Shown here in pieces: positions 1 to 4,891 of a stretch of DNA of 5,581 nt. Within the stretch, counting starts at the first letter, position 1, and each line of letters begins with the position of its first letter. A program made the translations under genes and the position numbers. Source of the DNA: an uncultured Lachnospiraceae bacterium (lineage in GTDB: Bacteria; Bacillota_A; Clostridia; Lachnospirales; Lachnospiraceae); NCBI GenBank assembly GCA_902795985.1, contig CADBNG010000228.1, positions 1 to 5,581 of the forward strand, read 5' to 3'. The notes under the pieces were generated by a model, which saw only the letters and a program-made list of their open reading frames with translations, made no database searches and was not told the origin of the DNA.

Positions 1-60
1 ATTATATGGTTCCGGAGACGGTCCGGAAAAGATCCGGAAGAAGAGGACGACATGGAATGA
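1..60 (+). CDS. C-terminal end of an unidentified upstream gene (partial)
   Basis: Reading frame 1 is open from the window edge to a TGA at 58-60 and encodes IIWFRRRSGKDPEEEDDME. The pattern is a few hydrophobic residues, then an Arg cluster, then an acidic tail. This would fit the cytoplasmic end after a final membrane helix, but 19 residues are too few to identify a family. The stop overlaps the ATG of the next gene (ATGA at 57-60), and the next gene's ribosome site (AGAGGA, 42-47) lies inside this frame. That is typical of translationally coupled operon genes and is the main support for the frame being real. The gene is truncated by the window, not by mutation. Confidence 0.5.
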   Translation: MIWFRRRSGKDPEEEDDME

Positions 61-215
61 AAAAGAAGACAAAAAAGAAACAGCTCTTAAAGCTGATCGA
101 CCAGTCAAGGCCCCGTCCGGTGATCCGGCAGCGGTCCGCGGTTTTTGAAGATAAGAAGAAGTATAAACGCAGCCGCAGCCGCGCAGCGGAACGCCGGGAA
201 ATTGAAAGCAGCTGA
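57..215 (+). CDS. Small highly basic protein of unknown function (52 aa)
   Basis: This encodes a 52-residue protein in which 20 residues are Lys or Arg. It opens with MKKKTKKKQ, has a central RPRPVIRQRSAVFEDKKKY segment and a basic, Ser/Arg-rich tail. I chose the ATG at 57 because AGAGGA sits 9 bases upstream and the ATG overlaps the previous stop (ATGA). An in-frame ATG at 6 would add 17 residues, but no ribosome site can be seen before it. The central pattern, an RP-rich stretch then VFxDKKKY then a basic tail, resembles small conserved hypothetical proteins that I recall from Clostridia; no function is known to me. The composition would suit binding to RNA, DNA or the ribosome, which is inference only. 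It is probably co-transcribed with the DUF434 gene 91 bases downstream. Confidence 0.65.
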   Translation: MKKKTKKKQLLKLIDQSRPRPVIRQRSAVFEDKKKYKRSRSRAAERREIESS

Positions 216-306
216 AAGCCTGTGAGTTCCTTTTGAAATGCGAATATCTGAGGCTGAAAGCCTGCCCGGGAGCAGGAAGATGAACAGCAGAAACCGGAGA
301 TAACCC

Positions 307-1026
307 ATGGATGCCAGACGCGGCTTCGTGCCGGAAGACGAATTGAATTTCTCCGCTCAAAACCTGGAGACCCTCCGCAGGGCTTCGGATCATGTCTTTT
401 ATCTCATCAATGAAGGCTATGACAAGAAGCAGGCGGCGGTTTTTGTCGGCAATCATTTTCTTCTTTCCGAGCGCCAGCGCCTCGCAGTTATGAGAAGCGT
501 TGCGACAAAAGAGCAGCTGGCCGGCCGGCGAAGGAAGCTGGTTTCAGCGGAGCGTCTGGCCGGGAAAACGGTCTGGATTGACGGATTTAACACCATCATT
601 ACGCTGGAAGTCATGCTGAGCCGGTCGATCCTTCTGGAGTGCATGGATGGAACAATCCGGGATCTGGCGGCGCTTCGCGGCACCTACCGGCTGATACCGG
701 AAACGGAAGAAGCGATCCGGAGAATGCTGCAGGCGCTTCAGGATCTGGAAATCAAAGAGGCGGTCATCCTGCTGGACCAGCCGGTGTCCAATTCCGGCCG
801 GCTGAAGACGCTGATTGCGGAAGCGGGGGAAGGGTTCCGGATCGGGATGGATATACAGATTCGAAAAGATGTCGATCGGGAACTGTTTCGGAAAGAGAAC
901 GTGATCACATCGGATTCGGTCATTCTGGATCATTGCGCAGGCTGGGTGAACCTGAATGGAAAGATTCGGGCAGAGGGCTCGTTCCCGGCCATTAAAGTAT
1001 GGAATCCGTATCGGAAACCGGAATGA
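307..1026 (+). CDS. DUF434 family protein with C-terminal DUF5616-like domain
   Basis: This 239-residue protein matches the DUF434 pattern in its first 70 residues: R5-G6, LRRASDHVFYLINEGYDKKQ at 23-42, then VGNHFLLSERQRLAVMRS at 47-64. The C-terminal part carries WIDGFNTIITLE (90-101), an MDGTIRDLAALRGTYR stretch (113-128), VILLDQPVSNSG (153-164) and ITSDSVILD (200-208). This is the arrangement I associate with DUF434 plus DUF5616. The biochemical role is unknown. Conserved-looking acidic residues (D92, D114, D119, D157, D203, D208) and the IDGFN and TSDxxI motifs recall PIN/NYN nuclease folds, which is inference. The protein has no signal peptide or membrane segment, so it is cytoplasmic. 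The start is supported by GGAG at 296-299. The gene is followed 26 bases later by the phosphatase gene on the same strand. Confidence 0.85.
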   Translation: MDARRGFVPEDELNFSAQNLETLRRASDHVFYLINEGYDKKQAAVFVGNHFLLSERQRLAVMRSVATKEQLAGRRRKLVSAERLAGKTVWIDGFNTIITLEVMLSRSILLECMDGTIRDLAALRGTYRLIPETEEAIRRMLQALQDLEIKEAVILLDQPVSNSGRLKTLIAEAGEGFRIGMDIQIRKDVDRELFRKENVITSDSVILDHCAGWVNLNGKIRAEGSFPAIKVWNPYRKPE

Positions 1027-1052
1027 TATGAAACAGGAGGAGAGAAAAGGAA

Positions 1053-1859
1053 ATGTCGATTCATAAATTATGGCATGAGGACGGAGAGTCCGGCTGGAAA
1101 GAGGCTTTGAAAAACATTGTCCGCGAAGCGGGAGAAATGTTCGCGTCGGTGTCCATTTCCGAGATCGAACAAAAGGAAGGACACGCCAATTTTGTAACCA
1201 ATATTGACAGGGAAGTCGAAGAATTCCTTCAGGAAAAACTTCTTGCCCTGATACCCGGCTCCCGGATGATCGGCGAGGAAAAAGAGAACAGCCCGCTGAG
1301 CGATGCTCCGACCTGGATCATCGATCCGGTGGACGGCACCACGAACCTGATTCACGATTACCGGATGTCCGCGGTATCGGCAGCGCTCTGCGAAAACAGA
1401 AGGCCGACGGTAGGGGTGGTCTTTCAGCCTTATACAAAGGAACTGTTTTACGCGGAAACCGGAGGCGGCGCGTTTTTAAACGGGAAGCCGATCCATGCGG
1501 CCTCAAACGGTTTCAGAAAAGCGCTTGTGGCATTCGGGACATCACCCTACACCGAGGAGCTCTTCAACAGGACCCTGACGATCGCGGGAGCTTTTCTGCA
1601 TTCCTGCGCCGATTTAAGACGCACCGGCTCAGCTGCGCTGGATCTTGCCTATCTGGCAGCCGGCCGGACGGATATATTCTTTGAACTGACCCTGAAACCA
1701 TGGGATTACGCTGCCGGCAGCCTCATTGTACAGGAAGCGGGAGGACTTTTCTGCATGCCGCAGCTGGAAGAACCGGACTATGGCATCCCGACGGCAATTT
1801 TTGCGTCAACGCCGGTCTGCTATGAGGAGGCATTGGCGCTTTTCAAAAAGTACCAGTAA
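1053..1859 (+). CDS. Inositol monophosphatase family protein
   Basis: This 268-residue protein has every hallmark of the Mg2+-dependent, Li+-sensitive inositol monophosphatase family. A metal-site GEE lies at 74-76. Motif 1, WIIDPVDGTTN, lies at 88-98 with metal ligands D91 and D94. DLRRTGSAALDLAYLAAGR lies at 187-205, and the second motif, KPWDYAAGSLIVQEAGG (215-231), carries D218. The length is normal for the family (about 260-270). Members hydrolyse phosphomonoesters such as inositol-1-phosphate, and related enzymes act on sugar phosphates, 3'-phosphoadenosine 5'-phosphate or NADP, so the substrate cannot be read from sequence alone. The start at 1053 is backed by AGGAGG at 1035-1040. It sits between the DUF434 gene and a fructosamine-kinase-like gene, with gaps of 26 and 30 bases, which suggests co-transcription. 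It is cytoplasmic and appears intact. Confidence 0.93.
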   Translation: MSIHKLWHEDGESGWKEALKNIVREAGEMFASVSISEIEQKEGHANFVTNIDREVEEFLQEKLLALIPGSRMIGEEKENSPLSDAPTWIIDPVDGTTNLIHDYRMSAVSAALCENRRPTVGVVFQPYTKELFYAETGGGAFLNGKPIHAASNGFRKALVAFGTSPYTEELFNRTLTIAGAFLHSCADLRRTGSAALDLAYLAAGRTDIFFELTLKPWDYAAGSLIVQEAGGLFCMPQLEEPDYGIPTAIFASTPVCYEEALALFKKYQ

Positions 1860-1889
1860 GACAGAAAAATATAAAAAAGATCAAAGGTT

Positions 1890-2777
1890 ATGGAAAATAA
1901 GATGGATCCTGTCGAAAGCCTGGAAAAATATTTTGGAAAACCTGTAAAAATCCTTGAGCGCAGGCCTGTGTCCGGCGGTGATATCAACAGGGCTTACGTA
2001 CTGATCCTTTCAGACGGAAGCAGGGTGTTTATGAAGGCCAACCGGAAAGAGAACGCGGATTATTTCCGCGCCGAATCCGAAGGGCTGGAAGCGATCCGCC
2101 GGACCGGGGCGATCGACGTTCCCCGGGTGATCTCTTACGGGACCGGAGGGAAGGAATCTTTTCTGCTGATGGAATATATTCCGGACGGGAGGAAAAGCAG
2201 GACTTCATCGGAGAAACTGGGCAGAAGACTGGCTGAAATGCATCAGGCGGATACCGGAGCCTTTGTGCCGGACGGGCGTTTCGGCTTTTTCCATGATAAT
2301 TATATCGGCGCGGGATTTCAAAAGAATACACCGGAAGATTCATGGGCCGGTTTTTTTATCCGGAACAGACTGAAACCGCAGTTTGAACGGGCAGCTTCCT
2401 ACTGGAATCCGGAGGACCGGAAAAAGATCGACCGTTTTCTGGCGAAAGCCGCGGAATATCTTACGGAGCCGGCTAAGCCCTCACTGCTTCACGGCGATCT
2501 GTGGGCCGGCAATTACATGATCGACGGCCGGGGCAATCCATGGCTGATCGATCCGGCGGTATATGTCGGGCATCCGGAGGCGGATCTTGCGATGACAGAA
2601 CTGTTCGGCGGTTTTGACAGCGCTTTTTACGGAGCCTACAGAGAGACTGCCGGTATCGATTCCGGGTATAAAGAGCGGAGGGATCTGTACAATCTGTACC
2701 ATCTGCTGAATCACCTGAATTTATTCGGAGGGTCTTATTTATATTCGGTTCGATCTGTTGTTGAAAGATATGGGTGA
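1890..2777 (+). CDS. Fructosamine kinase / ketosamine-3-kinase family protein
   Basis: This 295-residue protein is a fructosamine-kinase-family, aminoglycoside-phosphotransferase-like fold enzyme. It shows GGDINRAY (29-36), a likely ATP-binding Lys in VFMKAN (K49) with a partner E62, and FLLMEYIP (91-98). The catalytic loop is LLHGDLWAGN (199-208, D203 and N208), followed by the metal-binding LIDPAVYVGHPEADLAM (219-235, D221), with LYHLLNHLNLFGGSYL near the C-terminus. The loop, metal site and tail pattern match what I remember of E. coli YniA. Known members phosphorylate the sugar of Amadori adducts (ribulosamines, fructosamines or erythrulosamines on proteins or amines), which destabilises the adduct and repairs glycation. 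The exact substrate is unknown. The start is uncertain: AAAGG (1883-1887) is only two bases from the ATG at 1890, and an in-frame ATG at 1902 (M5) is also plausible. It is the last gene before the terminator at 2813-2876. Confidence 0.92.
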   Translation: MENKMDPVESLEKYFGKPVKILERRPVSGGDINRAYVLILSDGSRVFMKANRKENADYFRAESEGLEAIRRTGAIDVPRVISYGTGGKESFLLMEYIPDGRKSRTSSEKLGRRLAEMHQADTGAFVPDGRFGFFHDNYIGAGFQKNTPEDSWAGFFIRNRLKPQFERAASYWNPEDRKKIDRFLAKAAEYLTEPAKPSLLHGDLWAGNYMIDGRGNPWLIDPAVYVGHPEADLAMTELFGGFDSAFYGAYRETAGIDSGYKERRDLYNLYHLLNHLNLFGGSYLYSVRSVVERYG

Positions 2778-2812
2778 CGGCACCGCATGATCGGGAAGAT
2801 GAGGCTGCCAAT

Positions 2813-2876
2813 AAAAAAAGCACCGTATGCGCCGGCTGATATGATACCCCCAAGTAGGCATAACGGTGCTTTTTTT
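2813..2876. terminator. Bidirectional hairpin terminator with a long 27-nt loop
   Basis: An A7 run (2813-2819) and GCACCGTATGC (2820-2830) pair with GCAT (2858-2861), a bulged A (2862), ACGGTGC (2863-2869) and a T7 run (2870-2876). This gives an 18-bp stem with one bulge and a 27-nt loop (2831-2857). The A-tract and T-tract on the two sides allow rho-independent termination in both directions. It lies between the convergent kinase gene (stop at 2777) and the leftward DUF6465 gene (stop at 2895), so it probably serves both. The loop is longer than in a standard terminator, and the element may also belong to a repeated family. Confidence 0.85.
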
Positions 2877-2894
2877 GCCGTGAATCCCGAAAGA

Positions 2895-3281
2895 TCACCA
2901 GATATCCACAAATCCGTTTTCTTCGCCTTTGACCCAGTAGATCCTGTTTTCTCCGGGCTTAATATAGGCCGCGTCGCATCCCTTCGGAAGTCGGTCCTTA
3001 AGTTCTTTCAGTGTGATCTGCAGACCGTTGTCGGACTCGAAGATCAGCTTTGTCTTTGCGGCGCGGGCTTTTTTGGCGGCTTTTGCCGCTTTTTTCTTAA
3101 CCTTTTCCTCTTTCTCTTTTGCGGTATCTGCTGTTTCATCCGCCTGCGCGGAAGCGGCTTTATTCCATTTCGCCACTTTCTTCCAGGGAATGCCGGCTTC
3201 CCCGGCTGCCGTACGAATATCGGTTTCCGCTGCGCGGGCTAAGACGGCCGCTTTCTGTTCATCGGTGTATTTCTGTGCCAT
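2895..3281 (-). CDS. HTH-like small protein with C-terminal DUF6465 domain
   Basis: This 128-residue protein has three parts. Residues 5-40 (YTDEQKAAVLARAAE, then IRTAAGEAGIPWKKVAKWNK) resemble the helix-turn-helix of IS3-type transposase OrfA proteins and related DNA-binding domains. Residues 44-78 form a charged, Lys/Ala/Glu-rich linker that is probably helical or disordered. Residues 79-128, ending AAYIKPGENRIYWVKGEENGFVDIW, fit the DUF6465 C-terminal pattern (xLYVKPEExAAYYVxxGExxGKVDL) common in Lachnospiraceae. The function of DUF6465 is unknown to me. The basic linker plus the HTH suggest nucleic-acid binding, which is inference. The leftward start at 3281 has AAGGAG on the minus strand (3293-3298) 11 bases upstream. 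It stands alone, convergent with the kinase operon and divergent from the PepSY gene. No transposase catalytic part is present. Confidence 0.82.
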   Translation of the reverse strand: MAQKYTDEQKAAVLARAAETDIRTAAGEAGIPWKKVAKWNKAASAQADETADTAKEKEEKVKKKAAKAAKKARAAKTKLIFESDNGLQITLKELKDRLPKGCDAAYIKPGENRIYWVKGEENGFVDIW

Positions 3282-3378
3282 TTTGCGTTATTCTCCTTCC
3301 AAATCGGTACGATTCCTGAAAATCCGGTATGCTTTTATGAAAGTGTATCGTTTCTTTCCGTTTTATACAAGCCCTGTC

Positions 3379-3405
3379 ATTATATATGGATACAAATCCT
3401 GTCCG
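3379..3405 (-). promoter_or_regulatory. Candidate promoter of the DUF6465 gene
   Basis: On the minus strand a perfect TATAAT (complement of 3379-3384) is preceded by CGGACA (complement of 3400-3405), four of six matches to TTGACA, with a short 15-base spacer. A 17-base spacer instead gives TTCGGA (3402-3407), with three matches. Transcription would start near 3372, leaving an untranslated leader of about 90 bases. The -10 is good, but the -35 is ambiguous and the region is AT-rich, so this is tentative. Confidence 0.35.
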
Positions 3406-3510
3406 AATTCCCGGACGGCTTCCTGGGCTTTATATCGCTTTGCGCGTTAAAAAACAGAATGGGATGCTTTAATGGAGCTGCCTGTGATATGCCGGATTTT
3501 CAGGAAGCTG

Positions 3511-3524
3511 TTTTCCATGGAAAA
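3511..3524. promoter_or_regulatory. Perfect 14-bp palindrome, possible operator
   Basis: TTTTCCATGGAAAA reads identically on both strands. Its centre is about 40 bases upstream of the -10 box at 3557-3562, near -50 relative to the predicted start. That position would suit a dimeric transcription factor acting on the PepSY gene, more likely as an activator than as a simple blocker of the -10. No matching regulator is encoded in the window, and I cannot assign it to a known regulon. Confidence 0.35.
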
Positions 3525-3534
3525 AGCACTTCTA

Positions 3535-3562
3535 TTTTTTGAGCGGAATATGGTATTATAAT
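3535..3562 (+). promoter_or_regulatory. Promoter of the PepSY-repeat gene
   Basis: TATAAT at 3557-3562 is a perfect -10 box, 45 bases before the ATG at 3608. The expected -35 position is only a T-run (3535-3540, TTTTTT at 16 bases spacing) and matches TTGACA poorly. Such a weak -35 fits a promoter that needs an activator, consistent with the palindrome at 3511-3524. The short leader carries a strong ribosome site, GGAGGAGG (3591-3598), 9 bases before the start codon. Confidence 0.55.
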
Positions 3563-3607
3563 GGCGTTTTAAGACCAGAGAGTTCCGGCTGGAGGAGGAA
3601 GTAAAAA

Positions 3608-4792
3608 ATGAAAAGAACGAAACTGTTACTGGTTGTTCTCGTGATTGCGGCATCCGCGATGCTTTTAACCGGATTCAGCAGACCTTATGCAACAGGGACC
3701 CCGACCCCGACACCATCGGCAGCAGGCTCCGAGGACAAAAACGCATTCAAGCTGACGGTCGACGACGCAAAGGCCGCTGCGTTTCAGGACGCGGGCGTAA
3801 AAGAGAAAGACGTTGTTCTGAAAAAGGCCGGAATGACGAGAGACGACGGCGCAGCCGTTTATGAAGTGGATTTCTATTATAACGATACCGAATACGAGTA
3901 TGATATCGATCCGAACACCGGCAAGATCGTGGATCTGGATAAAGAGGCGATGGATGCCGAGGATTATAAAAAGATGGAAGACCTGCAGAAGAAAGCTTCC
4001 GTAAAGAAATCCGACAAAACCGGCGGACTGACGCTGGACGACGCCAAGAAGATCGCTTTTGCGGATGCGGGCGTAAAAGAAAAGGACGTTGTGCTGAAAC
4101 GGGCCGGTCAGACCAGAGATGACGGCGTGGCTGTCTATGAGATCGAATTCTATTATAAGGACGTTGAATACGAGTATGATATCGATCCCGCAACCGGCGT
4201 CATCACGGACCTGGAAAGAGATCCGATGGACAAGGAAGACTATGAAAAAATGAAAGCGCTCCAGAACAAAGCGACGGCCAAGTCGAAAGAGAAGACCGGC
4301 GATCTCACGGTGGATGAGGCGAAGAAAATCGCTTTTGAGGACGCGGGAGCAAAAGAAAAAGACGTCGTTCTTAAAAAAGCCGAACTGACAAAAGATGACG
4401 GTGTGGAAGAGTACGAGGTCGATTTCTATTACAACGATATCGAATACGATTACGATATCGATCCGAAGACCGGCATTATCACGGATCTGGACAGAGACCC
4501 CATGGACAGTGAAGACTATGCGGAAATGGAGGCGCTCCAGAAGAAAGCAGCAGGCGGTACAGCGGCCAATGACGGTAGTGTCAATGAAGACAAAGCCCTC
4601 GAGGCTGCCTTAGCCCACGCCAATGTAGCGGCAGCCGATGCTACTGAGGTAAAAGTCAAGCTGGATTACGATGACGATCTGGGCCAGGAAGTCTATGATG
4701 TCGAGTTCAAGGCCGGCGGAATAGAATACAGCTACGACATCGATCCGGCGACCGGGGAGATCCTTCATTTCGAATCTGATAGCGATGACTGA
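3608..4792 (+). CDS. Exported multi-PepSY-domain protein
   Basis: This 394-residue acidic protein begins with a signal peptide: MKRTK, a hydrophobic core at about residues 6-20, then LLTGFS. A TPTPTPS linker (31-37) follows. The rest is three PepSY-like units at 49-140, 141-232 and 233-324 with an exact 92-residue period, plus a divergent fourth at about 325-394. Each of the first three reads roughly LTxDxAKxxAFxDAGxKEKDVVLKxA, DDGxxxYExxFYYxDxEYxYDIDPxTG and then MDxEDYxxMxxLQxKA. The fourth keeps the first PepSY half loosely and ends YDIDPATGEI. PepSY domains occur in secreted proteins and in M4 peptidase propeptides, and some are proposed to inhibit proteases; the ligand is unknown here and no peptidase is nearby. 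LLTG followed by F23 instead of Cys means no lipid attachment, so cleavage by signal peptidase I or retention as an anchor is likely. The start has GGAGGAGG (3591-3598). It appears monocistronic, with a promoter before and a terminator after. Confidence 0.9.
   Translation: MKRTKLLLVVLVIAASAMLLTGFSRPYATGTPTPTPSAAGSEDKNAFKLTVDDAKAAAFQDAGVKEKDVVLKKAGMTRDDGAAVYEVDFYYNDTEYEYDIDPNTGKIVDLDKEAMDAEDYKKMEDLQKKASVKKSDKTGGLTLDDAKKIAFADAGVKEKDVVLKRAGQTRDDGVAVYEIEFYYKDVEYEYDIDPATGVITDLERDPMDKEDYEKMKALQNKATAKSKEKTGDLTVDEAKKIAFEDAGAKEKDVVLKKAELTKDDGVEEYEVDFYYNDIEYDYDIDPKTGIITDLDRDPMDSEDYAEMEALQKKAAGGTAANDGSVNEDKALEAALAHANVAAADATEVKVKLDYDDDLGQEVYDVEFKAGGIEYSYDIDPATGEILHFESDSDD
3752..4579 (+). repeat. Three tandem 276-nt in-frame repeats coding PepSY units
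   Basis: Units lie at 3752-4027, 4028-4303 and 4304-4579, each exactly 92 codons with no length change. By hand alignment the first two units share about two thirds of their residues, and the third is similarly close. The best conserved block is GVKEKDVVLK in units 1 and 2 (GAKEKDVVLK in unit 3), together with the segment ending YDIDPxTG. Many differences are synonymous, so the duplications are not brand new and the protein sequence seems to be under selection. Confidence 0.9.
4580..4792 (+). repeat. Divergent fourth PepSY unit
   Basis: Residues 325-394 align with units 1-3 but share far fewer residues. DAGV of unit 1 (61-64) falls opposite HANV (337-340), still in step with the 92-residue period. 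IEYSYDIDPATGEI (372-385) matches the end of the other units after a two-residue shift. The MDxEDY linker that closes units 1-3 is missing because the protein ends. This looks like an older terminal domain from which the tandem copies have diverged or to which they were added. Confidence 0.75.
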
Positions 4793-4796
4793 CGAC

Positions 4797-4814
4797 ACAG
4801 GGACGGTTCCCTGT
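4797..4814. repeat. REP-like hairpin ACAGGGACGGTTCCCTGT
   Basis: ACAGGGA (4797-4803) pairs perfectly with TCCCTGT (4808-4814) around a CGGT loop, starting five bases after the PepSY stop codon. A second folding, CGACA and GGGA with TCCC and TGTCG leaving two bases bulged, is also possible. The sequence is close to the GGGACGGTT-containing inverted repeats that I recall as scattered in many anaerobe genomes, often linked to IS200-like REP-associated transposases. There is no T-run after it, so it is not itself a terminator. Its multi-copy status cannot be seen here. Confidence 0.5.
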
Positions 4815-4834
4815 CGCCACCCATTACCGGAAAT

Positions 4835-4871
4835 AAAAAGACAAAGGAGACTGGCTCCTTTGTCTTTTTTT
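4835..4871. terminator. Strong bidirectional rho-independent terminator
   Basis: AAAAAGACAAAGGAG (4835-4849) pairs perfectly with CTCCTTTGTCTTTTT (4855-4869) around a five-base loop, ACTGG (4850-4854). It continues into a T7 run (4865-4871). The A5 run on the other arm gives a U-tract for leftward transcription. It sits between the convergent PepSY gene (stop at 4792) and the dehydrogenase gene (stop at 4892), so it should end both transcripts. Confidence 0.92.
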
Positions 4872-4891
4872 CTTACAGCGGCAAATCCGTT

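Larger units (their letters stand above)
3282..3607. other. Divergent intergenic region, 326 bases
   Basis: This stretch lies between the leftward DUF6465 gene and the rightward PepSY gene and holds no gene I can support. It contains a leftward promoter candidate (3379-3405), a small inverted repeat GTCCG-AATTCC-CGGAC (3401-3416) nested within a longer-range imperfect pairing (3364-3374 with 3425-3434), a perfect palindrome (3511-3524), a rightward -10 box (3557-3562) and the ribosome site GGAGGAGG (3591-3598). The part from about 3435 to 3510 shows nothing clear. Confidence 0.7.

Noticed and set aside
238..303. A 21-codon frame (MRISEAESLPGSRKMNSRNRR) ending just before the DUF434 start
   Set aside because: It has no ribosome site, no known family and lies in a short gap; it could be a leader peptide, but nothing supports it.
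2473..2898. Leftward frame of 141 codons overlapping the kinase gene and the terminator
   Set aside because: It is opposite a well-supported kinase, runs through the hairpin, and its predicted protein has no recognisable domain.
3364..3434. A tRNA-like cloverleaf of 71 nt
   Set aside because: It lacks a T-loop TTCRANY, a proper 7-bp T-loop and an anticodon arm; the pairings do not form a tRNA.
3013..3450. Rightward frame of 145 codons opposite the DUF6465 gene
   Set aside because: Its Ala/Phe-rich sequence is the antisense of the Lys/Ala linker and it has no supported start.
3472..3561. A 29-codon frame (starts MELPVICRIF) in the divergent region
   Set aside because: It has a poor ribosome site and runs through the palindrome and the -10 box; it is likely chance.
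3447..3653. Leftward frame of 68 codons overlapping the PepSY signal peptide
   Set aside because: It covers the promoter, ribosome site and start of a well-supported gene, and has no family resemblance.
3902..3937. EF-hand-like calcium loop in YDIDPNTGKIVDL of each PepSY unit
   Set aside because: The Gly and Ile are one position off the EF-hand loop pattern, and no position-12 Glu fits; the segment is better explained as the end strand of the PepSY fold.
3747..4193. Leftward 148-codon Arg/Ser-rich frame opposite the PepSY repeats
   Set aside because: It is an antisense shadow of a repetitive acidic coding sequence.
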